NCBI RefSeq assembly: GCF_016889765.1 | Contig: NZ_CP069533.1 | Span: 2,356,001 to 2,420,000 of the forward strand | Direction of reading: 5' to 3' | DNA length: 64,000 nucleotides | Source: Corynebacterium minutissimum | GTDB lineage: Bacteria; Actinomycetota; Actinomycetes; Mycobacteriales; Mycobacteriaceae | Part shown: positions 46,533 to 54,556 of the stretch, piece after piece | Position numbering within the stretch: position 1 is the first letter of the stretch | Layout: the number at the start of each line of letters is the position of its first letter | Translations under genes and position numbers: made by a program | The notes under the pieces: generated by a model | Told to the model about the DNA's origin: nothing | The model's database searches: none | The model's input: the letters and a program-made list of their open reading frames with translations, nothing else

Positions 46533-47750
46533 GTGAGAAGCCTTCCTAACGTCCTTGCCATTGTCCTCGCCGGCGGCGAGGGAAAGCGCCTCTTCCCCCT
46601 GACTGAAGACCGCGCTAAGCCCGCCGTTCCGTTTGGTGGTTCCTACCGCCTCATTGACTTCGTGTTGTCTAACCTCGTCAACGCCGGTTTCTTGAAGATT
46701 GCCGTGCTGACTCAGTACAAGTCCCACTCCCTGGACCGCCACATTTCCCAGGCGTGGAACTTGTCGGGGCCGACACCGCAGTTCATTGCCTCCGTCCCGG
46801 CCCAGCAGCGCCGCGGTAAGCGCTGGTACAACGGTTCGGCCGATGCCATCCTGCAGTCGTTGAACCTGATCTATGACGAGAAGCCGGATTACGTCATCGT
46901 CTTCGGCGCGGACCACGTCTACCGTATGGATCCGGCTCAGATGGTGGAGGAGCACATCGCTACGGGTCTGGACTGCTCTGTCGCGGGTATTCGCGTTCCG
47001 CGCTCGGAAGCGACCGCCTTCGGCTGTATCCAGGCAGACGGCATGGGCACCATCACGTCCTTCGTGGAGAAACCTGCTGACCCGCCAGCTACTCCGGATG
47101 ACCCGAACATGACTTATGCGTCGATGGGCAACTACGTCTTCACCACCGAGGCCCTCATTGAGGCCCTCCTGCAGGATGAGAAGAATGAGGAATCTGCCCA
47201 CGATATGGGTGGTGACATCATCCCGTACTTCGTGGAGCGCCAGCAGGCGCACGTCTATGACTTCATGTCTAATGAGGTCCCCGGCTCCACGGAGCGCGAC
47301 CATGGTTACTGGCGTGATGTCGGTACCATCGATTCCTTCTATGAGGCGCATATGGACATGATTTCCGTGCACCCCATTTTCAATCTGTACAACCGCTCAT
47401 GGCCAATTCATTCCACGGATGATTCCAACTTCCCGCCGGCCAAGTTCGTGCAGAACGGTATTGCCCAGTCCTCGATGGTGGCCCCTGGCTGCATTGTCTC
47501 CGGTGGTACTGTGCGCAACTCGGTGCTGGCTTCCGACGTTCACGTGGCCGACGGTGCGACGGTCGAAGGATCCGTCATTCTCCCCGGCGTGCGCATCGGC
47601 CGCGGTGCCGTGGTGCGCCGCGCCATCTTGGACAAGAACGTCGTCGTGAGCGACGGCGCCATTATCGGTGTGGACCGTGAGCGCGATGAGCAGCGCTTCA
47701 AGGTCTCCGATGGCGGCGTGGTCGTCGTGGGCAAGAACGAGAAGGTTTAA
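46533..47750 (+). CDS. glgC: Glucose-1-phosphate adenylyltransferase
   Basis: 405 aa from the GTG at 46533, so the protein begins four residues before NVLAIVLAGGEGKRLFPLTE as in other corynebacteria; an in-frame ATG at 46467 would add 22 residues without homology. Nucleotidyltransferase motifs PAVPFGGSYRLIDFVLSNLV and FGADHVYRMD are followed by SMGNYVFTTEAL and a C-terminal beta-helix (SVILPGVRIGRGAVVRRAIL). It makes ADP-glucose for glycogen and maltose-1-phosphate synthesis. The 165-bp gap to divergent glgA should contain both promoters. Confidence 0.95.
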   Translation: MRSLPNVLAIVLAGGEGKRLFPLTEDRAKPAVPFGGSYRLIDFVLSNLVNAGFLKIAVLTQYKSHSLDRHISQAWNLSGPTPQFIASVPAQQRRGKRWYNGSADAILQSLNLIYDEKPDYVIVFGADHVYRMDPAQMVEEHIATGLDCSVAGIRVPRSEATAFGCIQADGMGTITSFVEKPADPPATPDDPNMTYASMGNYVFTTEALIEALLQDEKNEESAHDMGGDIIPYFVERQQAHVYDFMSNEVPGSTERDHGYWRDVGTIDSFYEAHMDMISVHPIFNLYNRSWPIHSTDDSNFPPAKFVQNGIAQSSMVAPGCIVSGGTVRNSVLASDVHVADGATVEGSVILPGVRIGRGAVVRRAILDKNVVVSDGAIIGVDRERDEQRFKVSDGGVVVVGKNEKV

Positions 47751-47822
47751 CTCAGTCCACACCGCGACCCCAGACCGGAACCAGCTCCCGATTAAGTCCA
47801 AAGGGAGGGCGCAAGGACAACA

Positions 47823-47867
47823 ATCCCGGCCTCTTCACCCCACGCAAGGGGGGAGGAGAGCCGGGAT
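47823..47867. terminator. Bidirectional terminator between glgC and the O-methyltransferase gene
   Basis: ATCCCGGC (47823-47830) pairs with GCCGGGAT (47860-47867), and inner CTCTTCACCCC/GGGGGGAGGAG can extend the stem. ATATTTATT follows on the plus strand. The genes on either side converge. Confidence 0.75.
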
Positions 47868-47886
47868 ATTTATTCGCCTTGGTGAG

Positions 47887-48546
47887 TTAGAGCTTGGTCA
47901 CGAGGGTGAGCCCCGCACCATAAGGCAGGCGGGTGACGGCCGCGCCTTCGAGGGAACGCGCAATTTCGTCGGCCTCACGGGCAGCGGCGGTGTCGCGGTC
48001 AGTGCGCGAGCTATCAGCCACGGTGCCATCCAGCAGCGAGTTCGCGAGCACCAACGTGCCGTGCTGGTGTAGGAGCGGCCAGGCGGCCTTCACCAGCGCG
48101 GGCATGTCGAGGGCAGGTACCTCGGCGTAGATGACCTGGTAGGTGTCGTTGGCCAAACGCCCCATGATGTCGAGCGGACGTGAGGGCAGGAAGCGCCCGC
48201 GGCTAGAGGAGTAGCCGGCATCGCGGAAGGTCTGCTTTGCGCTGGCTTGGTGCTCAGCTTCCGGATCAATACAGGTGAGAATGCCGTTCTCCGGCATTCC
48301 GGCGAGTAGGTAGAGACCCACCACAGAGGCCGCCGGGGTAATTGCAACCGCCTGGGGGCGCGACGTCGTTCCAGAGGAGACGGCCGCCAGGGTGCTCAGT
48401 AGCTGTCCGGTGGATTCATCCGGAACCGGCAGTCCGTATTCCTCTGCGTGGGCGCGGGCGCTGGTGAGCGCTTCCGATACCTCGCTGGTGGATTCGATGA
48501 AAGATCGCAGTGCGTCATAAGCAGTAGTAGTCACAGTGAAAACCAT
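47887..48546 (-). CDS. O-methyltransferase (Rv1220c-like)
   Basis: 219 aa from the ATG at 48546. Class I SAM-dependent fold of the catechol/caffeoyl-CoA O-methyltransferase type: AVAITPAASVVGLYLLAGM occupies the SAM loop, LTCIDPEAEHQASAKQTF the acidic strand, and YQVIYAEVPALDMPALVKAA plus GTLVLANSLLDGTVAD the metal/active-site strands. Divergent from sigE exactly as Rv1220c is from Rv1221. Substrate unknown. The SAM glycine motif is atypical (ITPAAS), so activity is plausible but unproven. Confidence 0.8.
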   Translation of the reverse strand: MVFTVTTTAYDALRSFIESTSEVSEALTSARAHAEEYGLPVPDESTGQLLSTLAAVSSGTTSRPQAVAITPAASVVGLYLLAGMPENGILTCIDPEAEHQASAKQTFRDAGYSSSRGRFLPSRPLDIMGRLANDTYQVIYAEVPALDMPALVKAAWPLLHQHGTLVLANSLLDGTVADSSRTDRDTAAAREADEIARSLEGAAVTRLPYGAGLTLVTKL

Positions 48547-48688
48547 AGTGAAAGGACCGTGGCTGTGGGACAAGAATCGCGCAGGATGCAGTGCCCAATG
48601 TGACGCGAGTAGCGCATGAAACCCGTGGTATGGATTCACAGGGTGCTCACAGTACTGTGGCTGGAGTTTCCGTGCTGTCTATAGAAAG

Positions 48689-49360
48689 ATGATGGTCATG
48701 ACAAAAAAGCAGCGCGAGAATGTACCCCCGCTCAGCTCTGAAGAACAGATCAGCACCGTCGAAGAGCACACTGCTGAAGCTGAAGAGCTTACGGGTACTG
48801 CCGCGTTCGATGCCGGTGAAGCCGATATGCCCTCGTGGGGCGAGCTGGTGGCCGAGCATGCTGATGGTGTCTACCGCTTGGCGTACCGCCTCTCCGGTAA
48901 CCAACACGATGCCGAAGACCTGACGCAGGAAACCTTCATGCGCGTCTTCCGCTCTCTGGATAAGTACCAGGCCGGTACGTTCCAGGGTTGGCTGCACCGC
49001 ATCACCACTAACCTCTTCCTCGATATGGTGCGCCACCGCTCCAAGATTCGTATGGAGGCCCTGCCGGAGGATTACGAGCGCGTGCCGGGCACCGACATGA
49101 CACCGGAGCAGGCCTACTCGGTAGCCAACTTGGACCCGGCGCTGCAGTCGGCGCTGGATAACCTGGCTCCGGACTTCCGTGTCGCCGTGGTTCTCTGTGA
49201 TGTCGTGGGCATGAGCTATGACGAGATTGCCGAAACCCTCGGCGTAAAGATGGGTACTGTGCGCTCCCGCATTCACCGTGGCCGCTCCCAGCTACGTGCC
49301 GCACTGGAGAAGGAGGCACAGACCAACGCGGACACCCGCAGCCTCTTGCGTACGCGCTAA
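48689..49360 (+). CDS. sigE: ECF sigma factor SigE
   Basis: 223 aa. Region 2: VYRLAYRLSGNQHDAEDLTQ and ETFMRVFRSLDKYQAGTFQG, then WLHRITTNLFLDMVRHRSK. Region 4: LAPDFRVAVVLCDVVGMSYD and IAETLGVKMGTVRSRIHRGR. A 60-residue acidic N-terminal extension precedes them. Start at ATG 48689 or at the third-codon-downstream ATG 48698; both have AGAAAG upstream. It controls envelope stress genes in corynebacteria and mycobacteria. The next gene is its zinc-dependent anti-sigma factor. Confidence 0.93.
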   Translation: MMVMTKKQRENVPPLSSEEQISTVEEHTAEAEELTGTAAFDAGEADMPSWGELVAEHADGVYRLAYRLSGNQHDAEDLTQETFMRVFRSLDKYQAGTFQGWLHRITTNLFLDMVRHRSKIRMEALPEDYERVPGTDMTPEQAYSVANLDPALQSALDNLAPDFRVAVVLCDVVGMSYDEIAETLGVKMGTVRSRIHRGRSQLRAALEKEAQTNADTRSLLRTR

Positions 49361-49381
49361 AGCTAGACTTGGCCAACAACT

Positions 49382-49401
49382 AGCCCCTCGGCAGAGGGGC
49401 T
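49382..49401 (+). terminator. Hairpin between sigE and cseE
   Basis: Perfect 8-bp stem AGCCCCTC / GAGGGGCT with loop GGCA, 22 bp after the sigE stop and 34 bp before cseE. No U-run follows, so it is more likely an attenuator or mRNA-stabilising hairpin than a full terminator. Confidence 0.55.
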
Positions 49402-49434
49402 GCCCAAAGATTGAGGACGAAAGGAGAACGTTTC

Positions 49435-49884
49435 GTGGAGTCGCTAAATGACAAGCCCCACGAGCGTTCCCTTTCCTTGCCCGGCATCTTTACGGAGGCA
49501 CAGGCCAAGGTTCGTGACAAAGCTAAGGCTCGCGCACAGCGCGCGGACACCATCGGGCACTTGGGTCCAGAAGCCATCGTGGCCTTCGTGGATGGGGAAA
49601 TGCCCGCCAAGTACGCTCACCGCGTCCGCGTCCACCTCGTGCACTGTGCCGAGTGCCGCGCCGAAATCCACCACCAGCGCAACGCCTCCGAGTGGGTACG
49701 TGAATGCAGCGTGGAATCGCACGTGCGGGCCCCGGAATCCCTCATGGCCAAACTGACCGGCATCGCCCACCAGGGAGCGGGTCCAGGTCCTGATGCGGAG
49801 GAACCTGCCTGCCAGCCGCGCCAGGACTTCTTGGACAAGGTGGAGATGGTGATGCGCGCCATTAAGCACAATCAGCGCGGTTGA
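49435..49884 (+). CDS. cseE: Anti-sigma E factor with zinc-binding motif
   Basis: 149 aa from the GTG at 49435 with AAGGAG 9 nt upstream. The ZAS motif HLVHCAEC (H-x3-C-x2-C, near residues 71-78) with an upstream helix LGPEAIVAFVDGEMPAKYAH matches RseA/CseE anti-sigma factors that bind SigE and release it on envelope or redox stress. No membrane helix, so cytoplasmic. The IS110 element starts 4 bp after its stop, so whatever promoter or gene once followed has been separated from it. Confidence 0.88.
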   Translation: MESLNDKPHERSLSLPGIFTEAQAKVRDKAKARAQRADTIGHLGPEAIVAFVDGEMPAKYAHRVRVHLVHCAECRAEIHHQRNASEWVRECSVESHVRAPESLMAKLTGIAHQGAGPGPDAEEPACQPRQDFLDKVEMVMRAIKHNQRG

Positions 49885-49990
49885 GTTGGGGGGGTGTTCC
49901 TATATAGTTTGTCAACCTCGCGGGTGGATTAGCCGGGGTTGATTTTTCAGCCGGGGTTGTTTGGCCGTGTTGTTTTCTGGCATGGCTGTT

Positions 49991-50016
49991 AGCCGACTGG
50001 GGTTTCCCAGTCGGCT
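49991..50016 (-). terminator. Hairpin downstream of the IS110 transposase, copy 1
   Basis: Perfect 11-bp stem AGCCGACTGGG / CCCAGTCGGCT around GTTT, 16 bp beyond the transposase stop on the minus strand. Likely ends or protects the transposase transcript. The second IS copy has the same hairpin at 60434-60459. Confidence 0.6.
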
Positions 50017-50032
50017 GTTTGGTTCTTGGGGT

Positions 50033-51241
50033 TTAGGCTGCTTTGACTTCCTGTGATTGGTCGGGATCGCGGTAGTACTCGTGGTTGCTCATCATGGCGT
50101 ATAGGACGTTGAGCCGTCTGCGGGCTAGTGCTACGACTGCAGCGTTGTGTCTCTTGCCTTCACGGCGCTTTCGTTCATAGAATTGCCGTGAACGCTCGTG
50201 GAATCTGATGGATGCAAAAGATGATTGCCATAGGGCGTTCTTTAATTTTTTATTGCCAGCTCTGTTCAGTGAGTTCGACATGATTGAGGTTCCGGACTGA
50301 TTCGTTCGGGGTGATAAGCCAGCGTAAGAGGCTAGGTGCGCAGCTGTCGGGAAGTCGGACATGTCGCCCGCGGTCATGAGAATTTGGGCAGCCGTCTTCG
50401 GCCCGATTCCTGGCATGGATAGCAGGATTTGAGTGTGGGGGATGTCGTTGATGAGCTCGATGACTTCCTGCTCGATTTGTTTGCGGTGCTCGAGCTTTAA
50501 AAGCGCGTCCTTCGCCGACATTGCTACGCCCATTTCGGCATATTGTGCACCAGCAATGGCGACTGTTTGCTCAGAGATGGCAGCGAATATGGCATCGATG
50601 ACGGGCTCGGGATTGCGTGCCTTATAGCGTCGAGCGAAGGCAGCTGCTTTGGCTTTTCCGAGGCGCTTTATCTTGGTCGGCCCGCCGTAGCGTGCAAGTA
50701 GGTGCAGAACCCATTTGCGGTGGATCACCTGGCCGCGAAGGGCTTGCTCGAATTGCGGGTAGCAGCCAACTAGTGCACTTCGAATCTGATTGATGAGCCT
50801 GGTGTAGGAGCGCGCTAAGTCTTCGTCGATGCCGTTGAGGACTTTCAACTGGAGAAAGGCTTCTTCGACGCGGTCGACACTGCGGAGGGATTCCGGAAGG
50901 TTCTTTGCAGCGTGGGCGATGATATATGCATCCCGGATATCAGTTTTGGCATTACCAGCGTGGATACGTGAGAGTTGACGCATAGCCAAACCTGGAAGGT
51001 AGCGCACATCGATTCCGATATCTTGGGCAACCGCGACAGTTAGTCGCCCAATGTTATTGGGCTGGTCCACGACGACAAGGACCTTGTGGTCGTTTGCGCT
51101 AAACGTTGAAAAGAGTGTGCGCAGGGATTTTTCGTTTTGGTTGATACGCTTTGATAGCACTTGGGCGCCGTCGATATCTAAGACGCAAGCGTGGTGAAAG
51201 TATTTGCCAACGTCCATGCCGATGACATAGTCGTAGGTCAT
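50033..51241 (-). CDS. IS110 family transposase, copy 1
   Basis: 402 aa. The N-terminal DEDD (RuvC-like) domain shows YVIGMDVGKYFHHACVLDID, LVVVDQPNNIGRL and NAKTDIRDAYIIAHAAKNLP with the paired Asp. A central coiled coil leads to the C-terminal Tnp_20 domain, MPGIGPKTAAQILMTAGDMS then HLASYAGLSPRTNQSGTSIM, which contains the conserved catalytic serine region. IS110 enzymes recombine using a bridge RNA made from the element's own non-coding end. AGGAGGTCTGGC precedes the ATG at 51241. Confidence 0.95.
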   Translation of the reverse strand: MTYDYVIGMDVGKYFHHACVLDIDGAQVLSKRINQNEKSLRTLFSTFSANDHKVLVVVDQPNNIGRLTVAVAQDIGIDVRYLPGLAMRQLSRIHAGNAKTDIRDAYIIAHAAKNLPESLRSVDRVEEAFLQLKVLNGIDEDLARSYTRLINQIRSALVGCYPQFEQALRGQVIHRKWVLHLLARYGGPTKIKRLGKAKAAAFARRYKARNPEPVIDAIFAAISEQTVAIAGAQYAEMGVAMSAKDALLKLEHRKQIEQEVIELINDIPHTQILLSMPGIGPKTAAQILMTAGDMSDFPTAAHLASYAGLSPRTNQSGTSIMSNSLNRAGNKKLKNALWQSSFASIRFHERSRQFYERKRREGKRHNAAVVALARRRLNVLYAMMSNHEYYRDPDQSQEVKAA

Positions 51242-51572
51242 GCCAGACCTCCTAGCGAATTGAACGAGTATGAGACTTATTTCATCGCTGGTGGTCGGAC
51301 ATACTTCACGCTGGCATCCACATTACTTGAGACCTCACACATCCTGTGTGGGTCAGGTTCCTATTAGCAGTCTGGAGTATGTCACTGCCTTCGGCGGCAT
51401 CACCCCCCGGATCATTTTCAGACAGGGACGAAAACAAGCCATACCGAAGCCAGCGACTAGTTCCGCTGCCACAAGGCAGAAGGAACGCAGATAAACATAG
51501 CCTGCCCCAGCATGGGGCTAGGAGTACGAATCCTGGGCTCCTTCAAGCGGAACTGCTAACAACGTAATGGGG
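51242..51572 (-). ncRNA. Putative bridge RNA region of IS110, copy 1
   Basis: 331 bp without protein-coding features upstream of the transposase, read on its strand. Hairpins GCCCCA-GCA-TGGGGC (51504-51518) and CACACA-TCC-TGTGTG (51336-51350) are visible. The family is known (IS621) to encode a bridge RNA in this position with two guide loops. The segment at 51401-51408, read on the minus strand, is GGGGGGTG, identical to the element's left end at 49889-49896. RNA boundaries are not determinable here. Confidence 0.45.
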
Positions 51573-51641
51573 AGTACTCGTGCTCAGTGAGCGCGGCATG
51601 CTCGTCCCAGATTCTGCCGGCAAAGTGGTTAAGATAGTCTC

Positions 51642-52226
51642 GTGTTTTCCTCAATCGGTTGGCTGGAGATCATCACTATTGTTCTCCTTGGCCTCGTCAT
51701 CATTGGTCCGGAGCGCCTCCCCGGCGTGATAATGGACGTGCGTGCGGCCATCTACGCGGCGCGTAAGGCCATCAACAATGCCAAAGCGGAGCTCAATGGT
51801 GAGATGAACGGATTGGGTGCGGAATTCGATGACCTCCGCGTTCCCTTAAGTCAGGCGGCGGAATGGACGCGCTTGGGTCCGCGTGGCGTTATTACTAAGG
51901 CGCTTTTCGACGGCGACGATTCCGCCTGGGATGACTTCAATCCGAAGAAGATGGCGGAGGACATCAAGCACAGTACGGACCCTGCGCAGAAGGACATGCC
52001 GTCTCCTGCGGCCCAGACCGGGCAGGCGCCACAGCAGACCGGTGGGCCACAGCCGGCCACGCAGAATCCGCACGAGCAGCACTCACAGCAGCCAGGCCGG
52101 CCAACGTTCGATTATTCCCAGATTTACGCCGACCCCAACGCCAGCGCCCCTGAGACAGAGCAACCCCCGCGCGGCGGGAATGCATCCACCGGCGGGGGCA
52201 GCGTCTCCTGGGAAGACGTCACGTAA
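51642..52226 (+). CDS. tatB: Sec-independent translocase protein TatB
   Basis: 194 aa. N-terminal membrane helix and hinge FSSIGWLEIITIVLLGLVII then GPERLPGVIMDVRAAIYAAR, the TatA/B signature with Glu at the start of the amphipathic helix. The C-terminal 80 residues are Gln/Pro-rich and likely disordered. Forms the TatBC receptor for twin-arginine proteins. GTG start at 51642 with no ribosome binding site; TAAGAT at 51630-51635 lies 7 bp upstream, so a leaderless transcript is likely. Copy 1 of the IS ends 69 bp before the start. Confidence 0.93.
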   Translation: MFSSIGWLEIITIVLLGLVIIGPERLPGVIMDVRAAIYAARKAINNAKAELNGEMNGLGAEFDDLRVPLSQAAEWTRLGPRGVITKALFDGDDSAWDDFNPKKMAEDIKHSTDPAQKDMPSPAAQTGQAPQQTGGPQPATQNPHEQHSQQPGRPTFDYSQIYADPNASAPETEQPPRGGNASTGGGSVSWEDVT

Positions 52227-52256
52227 CCGTGACGGTCTAGCTTTTAGGGGGACGGA

Positions 52257-53396
52257 CTAGCTTTTACGGGTCACGCCTAGGCCGAGCTTCTTACCCACGA
52301 GGGAATCAGAGCGCACGGCGATCGAGTCTGCGACGGAGTTGATGGCCTGGGTGGCAGGAGAATCAGGGGCCTTGAGGACGATGGGCGTTCCCTCGTCACC
52401 GGCTGCGCGCAGGGCAGGGTCCAGTGGGATGGAGGCCATCAGCGGAACGTCGTGGCCCAACAGCACGCTGAGGCGCTCAGCGACGACCTGCCCGCCGCCC
52501 TCGCCGAAAATGTCCATGGTGGAACCATCTGGCATCACCATGGCACCCATGTTTTCGATGACGCCGGCAACGCGCTGGCGAGTCTGCTGGGAAATGGAAC
52601 CGGCGCGCTCGGCTACCTCAGCAGCCGCAGCCTGCGGGGTTGTCACGATGAGCAGCTCGGCATTCGGGATGAGCTGCGCTACCGACAACGCGACGTCACC
52701 GGTGCCCGGCGGAAGGTCGAGGAGGAGAACATCTAGGTCACCCCAGAAGACATCTGCGAGGAACTGCTGGAGTGCGCGGTGGAGCATGGGCCCGCGCCAG
52801 ACGACGGGTGCATTGCCCTCCACGAATTGCCCAATGGAGATGTGCTTGATGTCGTGGGAGATGGGGGGAAGCAGCATTTCGTCGTCAAGCACGGTGGGGC
52901 CCGCCGTAGAGCCGAGCAAGCTGGGAACGGAGTGGCCATAAATGTCGGCGTCCACAATGCCGACCTTGAGACCCTTCTCCACAAGTGCAGCTGCCAGATT
53001 CACCGTGACGGAGGACTTTCCCACGCCACCCTTGCCGGATGCTACGGCGAACACGCGCGTGGTGGATTCCGGCTTGGCAAAAGGAATCTCTGGCTCGGCC
53101 TGTCCACCGCGCAGCTTCTGCTTCAGCTCTTGGCGTTGCTCATCGCTCATCGGCGTCATGGAGATAGAAATCTCACCCACGCCGTCTAACTCAGCGACGG
53201 CAGCGCGAGTGTTGGATTCGATGGTGCTCTTCATCGGGCAGCCGGCGATGGTGAGATACAGCTCGATGTCCACATCCGCACCGTTGACGGCAACGGACTT
53301 CACCATGCCGAGCTCAGTGATGGGACGGCCGATTTCAGGGTCGTCGACGCGCTCAAGCGCGGAACGAACAGCAGATTCAGTAATTGCGCTAGTCAT
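52257..53396 (-). CDS. mrp: Mrp/NBP35 family iron-sulfur carrier ATPase
   Basis: 379 aa from the ATG at 53396. N-terminal DUF59/MIP18 domain (VRSALERVDDPEIGRPITEL) followed by a deviant Walker A GKGGVGKSSVTVNLAAALVE near residue 118, GIVDADIYGHSVPSLLG, and LLLDLPPGTGDVALSVAQLI. Members carry Fe-S clusters between scaffold and target. No C-terminal CxxC is present, as in other actinobacterial Mrp proteins. Convergent with tatB (30 bp between), in the same order as in mycobacteria. Confidence 0.93.
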   Translation of the reverse strand: MTSAITESAVRSALERVDDPEIGRPITELGMVKSVAVNGADVDIELYLTIAGCPMKSTIESNTRAAVAELDGVGEISISMTPMSDEQRQELKQKLRGGQAEPEIPFAKPESTTRVFAVASGKGGVGKSSVTVNLAAALVEKGLKVGIVDADIYGHSVPSLLGSTAGPTVLDDEMLLPPISHDIKHISIGQFVEGNAPVVWRGPMLHRALQQFLADVFWGDLDVLLLDLPPGTGDVALSVAQLIPNAELLIVTTPQAAAAEVAERAGSISQQTRQRVAGVIENMGAMVMPDGSTMDIFGEGGGQVVAERLSVLLGHDVPLMASIPLDPALRAAGDEGTPIVLKAPDSPATQAINSVADSIAVRSDSLVGKKLGLGVTRKS

Positions 53397-53557
53397 AACT
53401 CGCACCAGTCTAGTCATCCTCCATTGAGGAGAGCCACACAGCATGAGTGCTACGGGGTGTGTAAGATTCAGCCAGACGCTGCAGCTGAGCGCTGTAGCCG
53501 CTGAGTTGTGACATGTTGTGCTTCATGTCCTGCGCCTTGTCCGGTAGAAGAGAAAGA

Positions 53558-54334
53558 ATGCGCCAGATTTTGATGCCTCGCCTTGCTGCACGTTCCCGAA
53601 CCTTTTCTCGCGTTGTTGGGGTAGCGGTGGTGGGGATAATGGGGGCGTCGATCAGCGCTTGCTCCGGGTATGAACCCCATCCGGACCCGCAACCATTTGC
53701 GTCTTCGCCCATTACCATCATGATTGACCCAACGTCCCACAAACAGCGCGTGCTGGCGGAGATCTACCGCCAGACTTTGCTTGACGAAGGACGTGCGGTC
53801 ACTGTTTCCCAGGATCCCATGGTGGTGCGGCGGGGCAATGGACATTCTGGCGGTGTGAGCCGCACCGGCAACTTCTTTGTTGGCTGCACGGGTGAGTTCT
53901 TGAACGTTTTCAACCCAGCGGAGGCCCGCTCGATATCGAAGGACTACGTGGCCGCCCAAGATAAGGGCACAAAGGACGTAGATTTCTTGGAGCGCGCACA
54001 CATCGCGCTCATGGCGTCGATGCCGCCAGAGCTATCCGTCGTGGAACCCGCCGGTGCACAAGGCTGCCCGAACTCCACACCGGAGCTGCCGCAAAACTAC
54101 GTCGTGGTGTACCAAGACGGCCTGTTCAATCGAGATGAGAAGTTGGAAGTGGCTTCCTTCACCAAGTTCCTTACCGCACAGGACCTCGACGAGGTAGTGC
54201 AGGACGTTAAGGATTCCGAGGACTTTGAGTCGGCCGTACGTGCTTGGATGGAGGCCAACCTCCAGCAAAACCTTAACGAGGAAGGCGACTCCAATTCCTC
54301 CGGCGGATCAGATTTGGTGCACGACGAAAAATAG
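53558..54334 (+). CDS. Lipoprotein, substrate-binding-like, unknown function
   Basis: 258 aa from the ATG at 53558 (AGAAGAGAAAG upstream). Basic N-terminus, hydrophobic stretch and lipobox ISAC near residue 35 (GVAVVGIMGASISACSG). The mature part starts with ITIMIDPTSHKQRVLAEIYR and LLDEGRAVTVS, which recalls the first lobe of betaine/quaternary-amine binding proteins, but it is too short for both lobes. Two further cysteines (FVGCTGE and AQGCPNS). Divergent from mrp. Acidic, Ser-rich C-terminus. Function not assigned. Confidence 0.7.
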   Translation: MRQILMPRLAARSRTFSRVVGVAVVGIMGASISACSGYEPHPDPQPFASSPITIMIDPTSHKQRVLAEIYRQTLLDEGRAVTVSQDPMVVRRGNGHSGGVSRTGNFFVGCTGEFLNVFNPAEARSISKDYVAAQDKGTKDVDFLERAHIALMASMPPELSVVEPAGAQGCPNSTPELPQNYVVVYQDGLFNRDEKLEVASFTKFLTAQDLDEVVQDVKDSEDFESAVRAWMEANLQQNLNEEGDSNSSGGSDLVHDEK

Positions 54335-54556
54335 GCATCCAGTCGGGCTCGGAAATGTGGAGAAATTAATAAAATGTTATTGGTTGCAGTTTTCCACAAA
54401 TCGCTGGTTAAACGAAAAAACTGTTGTGTTCTTTAGGGGGAGGAAGTAGGATCTTTTGGTGTTGCTCTGCCTATTGCCGTTAATTCTCTCGGGCAGTTGT
54501 GGGGAAACTTTTTAACATGCCCCGGTGCTGCTCTGTTCTCACTGGGGCGAGGCAGA

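Larger units (their letters stand above)
49888..51572 (-). mobile_element. IS110-family insertion sequence, copy 1
   Basis: 1,685 bp that recurs in the same orientation at 60331-62015; the reading frames and all flanking blocks I compared are identical. Starts at a run of seven G and ends with AATGGGG. One 402-aa transposase gene, 145 bp on its 3' side and 331 bp on its 5' side. No terminal inverted repeats and no evident target duplication, as expected for IS110. The long non-coding segment lies upstream of the transposase, which places it in the IS110 rather than IS1111 group. Inserted between cseE and tatB. Confidence 0.9.

Noticed and set aside
46368..47372. Long N-terminal extension of glgA
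   Set aside because: Lies antisense to glgC; homology to glycogen synthases starts exactly at the ATG at 46367.
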